A stretch of DNA of 64,000 nucleotides, taken from Setaria digitata. Taxonomy: Eukaryota; Nematoda; Chromadorea; Rhabditida; Setariidae. Position 1 is the first letter of the stretch. Each line of letters begins with the position of its first letter. Where the stretch lies: contig RCAB01000275.1 of assembly GCA_003640385.1 (NCBI GenBank), positions 22,147-86,146 of the forward strand. The letters run 5' to 3'. Both the position numbers and the translations under genes were made by a program. Under the pieces are notes generated by a model. It saw nothing but the letters and a program-made list of their open reading frames with translations. It was not told the DNA's origin and ran no database searches. This document shows, in pieces, positions 1 through 13,100 of the stretch.

Positions 1-323
1 CTTAAATTTTTTCTTTTTTTTCTTTCAACAACAACTTTGCATAATTTAATGTTAACTGACTTCTTTTTTTTCAACAAAATATATGTGTATTAATTTTTTA
101 CAATTTATGAAATAAATTCTTCTTTTTTTTTTTTTTCTTTTTTTCTTCTTCATGAATCAGAATTTCATTAAATAAATGAATAGTAATCGTATGATAGTGT
201 TATTTCTATGATGAAGTTTCATTTTCGTTTTCGTTTTCGTTTTTTTTTTTCTTGTGATAAATGAAAAAAAAAAAAATAATAATAATAATTGAAAAACAAC
301 TGATACAATGTATTTATAGATCT

Positions 324-918
324 ATGGATCGAATATCACTGATAAATGATGATGAAAATGAGTTAGAATCAGTTCCATTACCAATACAAACATTTTTGTG
401 GCGACAAACAAAGTACCATTGCACAAATATTGCTGTTAATTTGAATGAATTTTATTTGAAAGCAAAATTATGGAAAATGCAGTTTCGCGAAATGAAAAAT
501 CATTGATTTAAAAATTTGATAAAATTTACAATCTTATTTAAAGTGAAAATAGTAGCTGATGATTGACATTTAACAAAAAAAAATGAAGCATATGATAAAT
601 TCGTTTCCTTTTTTTATTTTATTGAAAAAAATTCAAAAATTTTCAGTCCATTTCTGGGTGCAAAAATTGGAAAACTTCATGAAGCATCATGTGTGGTGAG
701 TTTTATTACTGATGAACCGATCATTTAGTATCAAATAGAGTTTTGCTCCGTTTTGTTGTGGCATTTTGGCTCGAACAAAAGATGCCTGATTGGGCTGGAA
801 GAAAATGTCCCCATTAATTTGGATGACATCGGAAGTGTGCTAATGGTAATGAAATGGATTAAAATTAAAATATGCTAAAAAAAGGAAATCTCGTGAAATG
901 GAATGCTCTGTCTGTGTC

Positions 919-954
<36 letters not shown>

Positions 955-3900
955 AGACTAAAATGAATAAATAAATAAATGAAAGTCTTAATTTAGCTTT
1001 CAATTAGCCTAAATTTAGAGGGGAATGTGAAATAAATCAATTGTAAGCATTTAATCAATATTTGTTTTAAATTAAAAAAATTGAATAAATTCAATTGTTT
1101 CATATTTTGACTATTGTCAACTGAGAAAAATGAGAAGAGAAAATTAATAAAAATTGAAAAAAAGAAAAAAGAAAAATCATCAAATTTGAAAATATTAAAA
1201 TTTTAGTAAANTGACTATTGTCAACTGAGAAAAATGAGAAGAGAAAATTGATAAAAATTGAAAGAAAAAAAAAAGAAAAAAGAAAAATCATCAAATTTGA
1301 AAATATTAAAATTTTAGTAAATTTTTTTGACATTGCAGACATTTGAACGGGTTGTTGTACAAAATATACTTCATGGACTTAGTCCATCACTTTCTGATGC
1401 AATTAATTCTGTTTCACGTTGGCGTTTTGTTCGTGCGACATTTCCGCACATTGTACAGGTAGGTGAATTTCAAATTTTCTCTTAAAATATGAAAAATTTT
1501 GGAAATTTCTATCGTAATTTCTATTGAAATGTGCGAATTTTTGATAAATTTTTTATAGCTTACCGGATAAAATATGAGTTTAAATTTTAAAATAAATAAC
1601 ATATAAATTTTTGAATTTAACTATAGAATAAATTTTTGCTCCACTAATAAATTCTATTACAGTTCTAGTCTTCTTTTTCGTTGTTTATTTAATCTAAATT
1701 TGTTTAGTGCTGCGCATCACTATTATCAGAGGCTGCTGATCGAGATGATACGCCTATCAGTGGATCGTTAGCAAAAATGTTATACATATTGCATTGGCTT
1801 CTGCTTGATTCAGCAAATGAATGTTTTGATGTTGAAAGTAGACAGGTAAAAAATTCATCCTTATCTTCTCATTTTCCCATTTTCCTATTAGTTATTCCGG
1901 AAAATTGTATCCGGTAAAACGGATAATCACTAGCGGAAGAAAGTCTTGATTTAAAACGGCTTTTACAGCTAAATCATAGCTATATCTTATATGCATTCTG
2001 TACCATATAACTATATTGTATAACTATATTACATAGATTTAGCCATCATATATTAATCGACATAGCTATAATAGTTATAAAGCATAGTTATGGTTATATT
2101 ACAACTATTATTATCTAACTCTACTTCATGCTTATGTTCCTTGATATAACTATAACACGCAAGTTTATTACGTGTTTGATACAACTATATATTACATACT
2201 TATAGTAATTATTCGTGCATAGATAGTAGTATTGTTCTAAACAAAATAAGGAGAAAAAAAAAAATCTTTTTAACAAATTATCAAATTTACAGCCTAAGCT
2301 TTTGAAATATGTAAATTTATGGATCTGTTCTGTTTGAGAGTATTTGAGTTATGTCAAAATTTATAGCTGCAATAAATCTTTTCAGTAACATTTATTGATA
2401 TGCTCGATAAGTGATCAGATAAGTTAAAATTTTAGCATTATATTAGTAAGCAAAATCTGAGAGGATATAATACTGGAACAGTTACTGCATTCATTGTTTC
2501 ATGATATTTTTATGATTATTTTAATTATTAAATAAAATTCGAAAATTATTTTTTTTTTTCTAGATAAATATATCATGAGCACTTTATTGTCGCTTAATTA
2601 ATCCTTAAAGCGAAAAAATCAAAAAAAAGAAAAAGAAAAATTTCATAATAAGTAAGAAGAAGTATTTTGCTAGAGTGGACTATTTTCATATGCTGCCTGA
2701 TCACTTCTAGCTAGTTTATAGTTTAAATTGAAATTTTAAACAACAAAAATAGAAATGCAATTTCAAAAACAATCTAAACGATACTTTCACTCTTGTCAAC
2801 TACTATATTCTTCAAAATTTTCCACTTTTCACATAAAACAACTTTATCAACCATATGCTTTTCACGTAAAAAGCTTTCACATAAGATTCTTTCCTCTTTT
2901 TTTGCCTGAATTTTCATCAGTTATTATTTATTTAGTTGGCATATTATTTTAGAAAATCTGTTGCCTATTATTTGAAAAATCAAAAAATAAATAAATAATA
3001 ATTTGAATTTTTTAAAGCTGTAAAATTTTGGGCACAATTTTATTTTATTCTTGCAAGCTATTTTGCGTTTAAAATTAAATTAGCTAATTTAAATCCATTC
3101 AATATTAGTTCTTCTTTTTTTTTTAACTAACCAAACTTCAATATGTACTAAAAATGATGCAAAATATTTCGCATTGCTTGAATATCTTCCCATCATAAAT
3201 ATTTTCTTTTTCTTTTTTTTTTTTGTTTACTATTTATATATTAGAAGCATGCATAATCAATTATTTTATCACTTATTTTTACTCTTTTTTTTTCATTCAA
3301 GAAATGAGCATGTTTACGGTTGAGATAGCAGGGAAGTATAAAATGAAGCTTAAGCTTAAAGTGCTGATACAAGCTTAAGTGATTTTGGTCCAAGCTTAAG
3401 TGATTCTGATACAAGCTTAAGTGATGCTGATGCATGCTTAAGTGATTCTGGTACGTGTGAACTGCTAAGAGGTAGAAAAAGAAAAAAAAAAATTATGCGT
3501 ATGTTACGTGAAACCAAAATTAGTTCGGTGAAAATTTTTATTAGATATAGTAATTGGAATGAATTTGGCATTTAATTAAATGAATTTCCTTTCAATTTCA
3601 CACTGAATTTGCACTTTAGATGGAAAAAAAATTTGATTTACATATAGTTTAATTAAATTTTAACACAGTGAAAGTTGGAACGGCTTTGCATTTTTTTTTT
3701 TTTTTATTAAACTTTCTGTTGAAAAAAAAAAAAAAGTTTAATTAATAATTTGCTAAATATGAGTAGCAAGACTTATAAGAAAAATCACTGAAATCATATT
3801 CATAAATTTTATAGTTATATTTAACGAATATGACGATTTTTTCTTTTCTTTTATGTTTAATTCTATCAGTCCAAGGATTTAAAATCAAAAAATTATTGCA

Positions 3901-4097
3901 ATTTTATGATATGAGGTTTTTTGCTTGCGATTTTTTTTTTTTTAACGGCTACTAAGTATTGAGAAATAACTTAGAATTTAACTTACTGAAAGTTCCAGTA
4001 GTATTAGTGAATTGATCATCTTACATTAAAAAAAAAAACCTGAGATTATCACTCTTAATTAAATCTGGATTTCTTTACTACTTTTATCAAATTTTAT

Positions 4098-4133
<36 letters not shown>

Positions 4134-7100
4134 AAGCACACTATTTAAATGATTTTGATTTTCCAATTTAACTGTAATTTTGAAGATTGAAATTGAAGTT
4201 ATTTTTTTTTTATGAATGAAATTTCGTAATTCATATTTTTTTCTACTGTTCATAAAAAATGAAAAATGAAAAAAACAAGCAATTTCATCGGATTTTGCAT
4301 GGCAAAAATTTGTTCAAACTTGCCAGAATTTTTTTTTTTTTTTTTTTTTTGTTTCAAATCTTTGCGAGATATTTCCTTCGAAGAATTGGAAATTATTTTA
4401 GCTCAGAAAACAGATGTGAAATCAATTTTATTAGGCAATAAAAAATTTTTAGTTCCATTCTCACATTAATTTTACAATTATCATTCCTATTTCTTTTTCT
4501 TTTCTTTTTTTTCAATTTCATTTCACTTATAAAATTAATTTGTTTTTTTAGAGCTTATCAGAGTCAGCAGACTTTCCTGCACATTCAATACGACAATATG
4601 CATTTTCGATTAGTAGTATACAATTATTTGTGTATATGATTACACCACTATTACATGTAATCAATGAAAAAGATTTAGCTTCAAATTTTCGCTTAGAAAG
4701 TGGATTAAAAATTTGGCAATCACTTTGGCAGGTTATTCATTTCCAATAACATTTCTTTGCCAATTCTTCTTCTTTTTTCGTATTTTATTTAATATGAATT
4801 AGCCAATTTATTTTGTCAGTCTAATAAAATATTACAATATCACTGGCCAATTTATTTATTAGTCAAATAAAATATTGCAGCACCATGATTAGCCAATCCA
4901 TTTATCAGTCAAGTTAAATATTACAGTACCCGTAGTTGAGTAATCTATTTATTAGTTAAATAAAATATTAAAGGTGCCATAATTAGCCAATTTATTTATC
5001 AGTTCAATAAAATGTTACAGTATCAGCAACCGGAAGTGCTATGCTTTTGTGCGCCTGTAAAACAGCGCCGTTCGCATTTCCCATTTATTACGGTTGCCAA
5101 GAAAACACTACCAACTTCCGCTGTTCAAGGAATATATCTTGGTAATTAAGATGAAAAAATTGTCATTTAATTAATTATCAAAAATTAAATTCAATTTAAC
5201 TTATTAAGTAATTTAAATTATTTAAAAAACTTCATGAAAAAAAAAATTGCGCATTTAATGAATTTAAACATTTTGTTTTTTTCTATATTTATCTTTAAAT
5301 AATAATATTTTATCAAATATTGCATTAACAAATTGACACATACATACATCGCCTGCATCTTTTTGCTATAAATATTAAACTAATTTATCTAGCAAAAATT
5401 TAAAAAGAATTTAATTTAATAAAATTAATTAATTAAAATAATTTTAGGTGATGCAAATGAAACAATAACACGTCGCTTATCAACGGTACCATCCCAAATT
5501 GCCAATCTTCCACCGTACAACGATGTTCCACCACCAAAACCACCACGTACAAGTCTTACAGTTTTATCATCAAATTTACCGAAAGAAAAAGATGATGATA
5601 GATGTGATGGAGGATTAATTTCTAGCTCAACTAGTGCCCAGAAATTGAAGCAATCAGTGGAAAAAGTAATACTCAAATTTATCAAATTTTTTTTCTTTTT
5701 TTTTTTTTTTTTTGATTACATATCAAATATTTGAAAGAAAACTTTTAATAATTTATAAAATTAAAAAAAAACAAAAAAAACAAAATTGGTTGTTGAATTT
5801 AGGAAAATGGAAATAATATGGAATCAGTTCGGTCAAGTTCCATTGTTCGAAGTGTTAGTGATTATCATACAGGTGATAATGATACAGCACGAATAGTTGC
5901 AAGAAGTAATACGATAACATTTGATGAAAAATCACCAAGTTTGTTTCATTTTCTTCATTATTTTATGGTAATAATTTATTGTATTTCTGTTTTTTTTTTC
6001 TGTTTCTATTAGTACTGAAAATTAAATTAAATTATGAGACAAAAAAAAGAAAAGAACTAAATTTAAAAGATAACTGTAAAAAAAAGAGAGAAAAATTAAT
6101 TTAATTTTATTTATTATTTAAACGGAGCCAAATTTAATGTTTGTTTTAAAATGAAAACTTCATTTAATTTATTAATTAATTATTAAATAATTTACAATAT
6201 TACAATTTTTTCCTTTTTTTTTTTTTTTTTTTAAAGGTTTATCCAAAGGAATAGCAGAACTTGATGATGCGCTCAGTTTTACGGATGATAAATCACTTAG
6301 CAATGCGATGAATGATTCCGAAGTATCCGAGAAAGCACCACTGGTATTGCTTCAGGAAATATGCTCCGGTTTTTCCGTAGACCATGAAAGTGTTTCTAAT
6401 AATGATCATGAGGTATTTTATTTTGTTAAAACTTAAAAAATAAAAAATAAAATAAAATTTTTGTCTATTATTCTCCAACAATAATTCGATAAACCTTCTC
6501 TTCAATAATAATTTGACCGGTTTAGAAAGAGGCAATATTTCCGGATTTGCTAGAATTGGCTAAAAATTTGTTGTTAGAGATTTCATTTTTTTTTTTCCAG
6601 CAATCATTTAGTAGTTTAATATTTTCTTCAATTTTTTAGGCAAAAAAATAAAAAAATATGATAAAATATTTTATTATTACATTTTAATTTTTCAAAATTT
6701 TTTAAGAATTTTCTCTTCTTTTCATTTATCATGAATTTAATGATAAAAAATCGATCAAAAATTTAATTCTAGATAATTTGTGGAAATTGTAATATAGTCG
6801 TAAATGCTTGCAAATGTAATCGTCATTCGACTATTTCACGTTTCAAAATTATCCCAGTACTAACCAGCAATCATTCCGATTTAGCATTTCCGGAAGTTCG
6901 ACAAAATACTAATCGGTTACAAAGGGGTTTCTTTTCATCAATAATTCATTCCATTTTCTTTTCTTTTTTTATCACTTTTTTTATTTTCCACTTTTTTTTT
7001 TTAATGTTTCTAATTTTTTTTCTTTTTAAAAAAATATCCTAGAAAATTTTCACTTTTACAGATGAAACAATTTCAACTCTTACCGGTGAAACAATTGTCA

Positions 7101-10100
7101 GAATGACGCAAGAAAATAATAATACATCAAATATACCGATCAAAGTATACGATCCATTAGAAGATACTTCACAAGAAAGTGATCCCATACAGCAGCAGGT
7201 ATTTTAATTAAAACTTTGTTAATTGTCTAAATTTGCAAAAAAAGAAAAAAAAAGAAAGAAGAAAAGAAATAAATGGAAAAGCAACGAAAAAAAAAAGATT
7301 GCCTTGATTTAAAGTGAAATTTGCAAAATTATTTTACTTCTGAAAATTCTTTCTTCTTAATTTGAAATGAAATTTGAAAATCAAAAAGCAACATATTGTT
7401 GGAATTGTGGAAATGAAATTCTTTTTGAATTCAACAATATTTCAATAAAATATTATATTAATTTGAAGTATATTTTATGCGCAAGAAACAATAACGTTTT
7501 GTGAGATTATTTTTGGATTTTTTCTTTTTTCAATTAATTAACAACTAATTAGATATTACAGACATTAGCTGATCCACAGGAAGCAACTTATATGGATGTT
7601 GCAGTTATTCGTTGTCTTTTAATTAAGCACTGGGCAGAAGATGGTGTTTTTTGGGCAATAAAATATTTGTTGCATCGTTTACTCGAAATTAAAATATATC
7701 GAAATTCACAAAATAGCATTTTTCGATCACGTGCCAATTCGGTGCCAAGCATTCCACATCTAAAACTATTCATCACCGAAATGGTCAAATTTGATTTTTC
7801 CCTTATTTTTATCTCAGATTATTTCATTTATTTTCATTTGTAAAAGAAAAAAAAAAGAAAAAAAAATTAGAAAAATTAATATATTTATGATTAAAATAAC
7901 AATTTCATTTAATTCCTAACACAATAGTTTTAGAATAATCGACAAAATTTAAAAGAAATTCAACATCGTCCGCCTAGCTGGGATGATTTACAATTGGGTG
8001 ATGTGGACAAAAAATTGGAAATTTTTAAAAAACACAGTGGCAAGCTAAAACTTCCATCTTCTCGAAAAGAGTATGTCATCTTTCTGGTCACTTTTGAAGT
8101 TGCACCTTCGGGTATTGTCGTTTTTTTTTTGGCTCTTCTCAGAATACTCTAAAAATTTTTTTCATTGCTCTTTTAAAGCACTTAAGAAGCCTTGCTATTA
8201 TGACAGGAAGTTCGAAATATTTAATCGCATAAATTAAAAATTCAAAATTATGAATTAAAGAAAAAAAAAATAATTAAATCAAACATTTTGGCGGAAACTA
8301 TTTATTATTCTTTTTCAAATTAATATGCATTCAGAAACAAAGTTTACTGCTGGAAATCAATTAATGTAGATTCAGAAAGAAGAATATCAATGAATGAATT
8401 CTTTCAAGAAAAAAAAAAAAAAAAATGCATTTTGAAAAGTGCAATACTAAAATTCTTACTTTATAAATCAATTAATGCAAATTTAGAAGGAATGTACATC
8501 AATAAAATTCTCCCCTTTAAGATTCAGACGAAAATTTATCATGAAGTTCTATGCCAGAAAAAAAAAAAAAGAAAAATATGCTTTGAAATAATATAACATT
8601 AGAATCCTTCTTCTATAAATCTACTAATGTAGATTCAGAAGGAATATCCATCACTGGAATTCTTCCTCTAGGATTCAGAAGGAAGCGTATCATTGAGTTT
8701 TGCAATATATCTTAAAATAGTTCGTTCAATTTGTAAAAAAATTAAAATTTTTTTGTGTCCGATTATACAAATTTTCCAAGAATTATGATAATATTTACAG
8801 GCGTTACAGTTTATCATCTGATTTACCGTTACAAGCAAGAAGTTTTTCAAGACAAAATAGTACGCTAACTTCAGGAAGTTTCTTCAGAAGTCACAGTAGT
8901 CGAGGACGTTTGGAACGAAAAAGGTTAATAAAATAGTTTAATTTTGTGTGAAATTAAATTTCAAGGAGTAAGGAAAGATTTTGTTTGATTTCACTGCTAA
9001 TGTTTTATAAAATGAAAAGAAAAGCGATTTTTTTCTTTTTTTTAAATTAGTAATAAAGTGAACTTTTTGGCCTTTTTTCTCTTAGAAAAAGAAAAAATGG
9101 TTTTTATTAAAACATTCAGAAGTTTTAATTTTTGCATTCAGAAGCGATCCTTCCGCAACAAATTCATCGGATGGCTTATCAATGCGTGATACAAGGAGTG
9201 GTTCAGTAAGTGGTCTAACCGGAAAAGCTGCTATTAACTCTCGGCAATTTTTTCCGGAGGTTTATCACTTTTCTTTGCACACATCTCATTAATAAAAATT
9301 TATTTTTCTAATAAAAAAAAAAAAAAATTTACAAGTGTATCAAAAAAAAAAAAAAAACTTTTTTAATCTTCATTTAATTTTGCATTGGAAAAAATTTTAA
9401 ATAAAATCATTTTTACTCCATCATATTTTGCTAAAAAAAAAAAAGAAAAAGAAAAAAGACGAAAAAAAATATGCAATTATTCTTGCTTTTTGAGATTCGT
9501 TCCTCTTTTATTAAATTTTATTTAATTCATCCTATTACAAATATTCGATTACTTTTATTATTTCTATTAAAATTTTATTTCAGGCACTTGGTAGTACGAA
9601 TTTTATTGAGCAGAATGGCCAAATCAGTTTTATCGTATTACTAAAAGCAATTAATTTTGCCATCGAACGACGTTCATCTGTTCGAATTTGTGAATTAGCA
9701 TTAAATATTTGTGAAAGTTTGCTGGAAATGCCTGAAACAAATTGGCAATCATTTTTCAGCGATTGCATAAATATAGTTCTTCGGTAGTTAATTTTTTTTT
9801 TTTTTTTTTTAAATATTTCCTTCTTTTATTATTTTCCAAAACAACTTTAAAAAAAAAAAAAAAAATGAATTACTTATGACTAATTAATTACCTGGTAATA
9901 AGAAGCAAGAAAAGATGACACTGGAATTGATAGCTATCTCAAATATCATCTATTTGAAATAGGAATAAACATTGAATGGAAAAAAAAAATTATAAAAATA
10001 AAGATGAGAAATTTTCAATTTCATTTCGATCCGTTTCTTTTCCGGTTAAAATTTCTGAATTTCAGCTAAGAAAAACTTCTATCTTTTCCTGACTTTTTTT

Positions 10101-13100
10101 TTTTTTTGTTGTATTTTGATAAATTTCAGGGCATATCTATGGTTAGGCTGTCCACACGGTTGCAATGATGGTTTACGCTCACAGCAAGGTGATTTCCTGA
10201 GAGTTAAAGCACGTGCTATTCTGGCAATTATTTATCGTATCGGTCCAGAAATATTCGGCAATTTATTAATTAATCATATTGAAGAATATAATGCTCAAAT
10301 GTTAATTGATACATTACATTCGGTTACCGGTTTCTGCAGATGTGGCATTACCGGTCAGCATTTCAGGAAATCATTCAAGCTTAAGTATAAGTATTATTCG
10401 CCTCAAAATATTACAAAAAAAAAAAAAAAAAGAAAAAGAAGAAAATTATTTGTCTAAGTTAAATTATTATTAATAAATATTAATAGAAAGTAAATTTTCT
10501 AGGATAAAAATTATAAATAATTAAAAATTTAATTATAAAGTTAAGAAAAAAAAAACAGAAACATAATTTATACCGAATAATTTGTCATTTTACTATTAGT
10601 GAAAAGTCAACGAGAAAAAAAGTCACTTGATTATACTTATCTAATTAATTGGGGGAAAAAAAATTAAGCACAGAAGTGATCGTTTGTTCATTTTAGAGTT
10701 AAATCTGTTAGAACAATATAACTTATTTGCACATCAAATGCTACCTGTCGTAATTATCAATTCTGAATTTTGATTTAATTTTAAAAGCTCTATTTTAAAC
10801 AGTTCAATTCTTTTCTTACCTATACATGACAAAGAAATCATCTTTTACTAAATGTTACTCTTTTCTTTTTTCATTAGTAATTATTTATTTCATTTCTGAT
10901 TATTTATTTGTAATTTAGAAAAATATATTCAAAGTAATTCAGTTTCTTTCTTATCTATACATTACCCAGAAATCGTCGTTTACTATAACTGTTACTCTTT
11001 TCTTTTTTCATTAGTAATTATTTCTGATTATTTACTTCATTTCTGATTATTATTATTATTATTTTTTGCTTGTAGCAGGAGTATATCGTACACGAAGTAG
11101 TTCATCACCACGACATCGAACGACAACATCTGATCTGGCACTACCAACATATCAAAATAATTTTAATGAAAGTTTGAAAGGAATTGAAGGAACAGTTATC
11201 AAAGTTATACTGAAACCTGCCATATCAAAATTGATGAATGCAATGGATGAACTTTTGCAGCCTGAAAATATGGTTAGCTGTTAAGCGCTGATTGCATAAC
11301 GATCATTTTGATAAGATTAAATTTCTATATTCAATTAAAAATTTTAAATAATTTTTTTTTAACTTTTTCGAATTTTGCAGATTATTACATTATTCACAAC
11401 GTTATGCTTGCATTTATTGTTTTTGTCCTTTTTTTTTTTTTTTTTTTTTTCTCTCTCATTTTGTTTTTTTTTTTTTTTTATTTCAATGATAATTGCGAGA
11501 TGTGCATAATTATTAATTAACAAATGCATCGCATATATCTCTCTTATATTATGATTGATAGCAGCTGTAAATTTCCTAACTTTTATCAGCTAGTTTGCTT
11601 CCTACATATGAATTGTTATCAGATATGATAACAATTCATTCATTTTTTTTTTTTTTACAGAGCTTATATCAAGATGTACGACTATTTGTATCATTTATTC
11701 AAGAACAACATGGTAATCCATTTCGACGTGTAGGCTTAAGTGCTTTAATTGATGGACGACCACTTGAAAATCAAAATCAATTCAATGATGTGTAAGTTAC
11801 CAAAAAACAAAAAACAAAAAAGGAAAATTTAAATTTCAAAAAAAAAAAAAAACTTACATAACATTGAGTAAAAAATATGATAATCAATAAATAAACTAAA
11901 TTAAAAAAAAAAAAAAAGAAAATTAATACTATAAAATTAATTCTTTTTTTTTAGCAGTACGTCACAGCTGTATTCATCCCGTCGGACATCCTTACTGTGT
12001 CCACTCCCTGAAATTCTTCTATCCGAACGAAATGCAAAATTCGCAAACAACGATGACAACGAGTAATTTATAGTAATAAATATATTATGCCGCACACTTC
12101 ACTCACAAATCTTCTCTCTTTTTTTTTTTTTTTTTTTCCCCCTCATATTTTTAATTCACTATCTCGTGAAAATGATGAATTCACACACTAATCACTCATA
12201 TCAGTGTCTGTCTAATCACTCGTATCAGTTTGCCGAATCACTCATATCATATCAGTTTGTCCGAATTAATTTTGTCACACTGAAATTAATTTTCAAATAC
12301 TTCATTAAAAATTAACTCCATTTATTTATTTATTTATTTTTTTCTTCATATAAAGATATAAAGTAGAAGCAAATTCAGTTTAAAATATTTTGCATCTAAC
12401 TTATCAATACATCTTACATACGCACACACACACACACATCGAGCTAATTTCTCATTTTGGTCTGTTTTTACTTCCGTTTTTTTTCTTTTTTTTTTTTTTT
12501 TTTTTTTTTTCATTCTTGAGTAAACTGAATTAGTAAACTAAATTAAGTTAGATATTTCTGCAATGAATTTATCAATACATATTACAAACATATAAATCAA
12601 ATTAATTTCTCACTTTAGCCCCGTCAAATTTTACACTGGTCACTTACTTATTTATTTTTTTGTACATATTCAAGTTAATTAATTTAAAAAACCAAATTCA
12701 CTTAAATATTATGCAACTGACATATCAATGTGTAATATGTATATATATCGAACTAATTTTTCACTTTAATCAAATCGGATCTTTACTTTATTTTTTCTTT
12801 TTCAGTTTTTCATTTTCGAATGAATTGAGCTCATTTAATTATTTTGCAACTAATTAACTGATAAACAATTGCAAACATCTAAACAGATATTTGATAAATC
12901 TATCAAATTTTTACATTAAATTATCAGTGAAAATTTTTTATTAAAAAAATTATTTTGTTTTTTTTTCCTTTTTTTTTCGCATAAGAAAAGAAGATTATTT
13001 TTCTCAGTAAATTAAATTTCGTCAAATAATTTTTTTTTTTAAATTTTTGCCAGAAGTTTTTACTTTTTTCGAATTTATTGATTTAATTTTTACTCTCCGT

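Larger units (their letters stand above)
324..7198 (+). other. unc-80: unc-80 exons 1-11 (residues 1-506)
   Basis: Exons: 324-412, 647-695, 1339-1458, 1708-1845, 4552-4731, 5021-5141, 5448-5665, 5803-5938, 6237-6412, 6773-6926, 7062-7198. Exons 1-6 encode the conserved N-terminal domain (LWRQT, GAKIGKLHEASC, HGLSPSLSDAI, HWLLLDS). Exons 7-11 are a low-conservation Ser/Pro/Asp-rich stretch and include a cysteine cluster in exon 10. Intron 4 (1846-4551) is the longest intron in the gene. It holds ATAACTATAT-type low-complexity sequence around 1960-2220, a 21-bp tandem repeat at 3346-3453 and long A/T homopolymers; I see no exon in it. Intron 2 contains a CA microsatellite and one N position with a duplication. 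Intron 5 is largely tandem repeat. Confidence 0.9.

Noticed and set aside
261..323. Upstream in-frame ATG extending unc-80 by a Lys/Ile-rich leader
   Set aside because: The extension comes from an A/T homopolymer; the ATG at 324 gives the same leader length as human UNC80.
1100..1342. Minus-strand reading frame with an internally repeated hydrophobic segment
   Set aside because: It spans the N at 1211 and simply translates the duplicated A-rich intron sequence.
3346..3453. CRISPR array
   Set aside because: The repeats are head-to-tail without unique spacers, and the DNA is eukaryotic.
7588..7788. Minus-strand reading frame opposite unc-80 exon 12
   Set aside because: It is an antisense shadow of a highly conserved coding exon.
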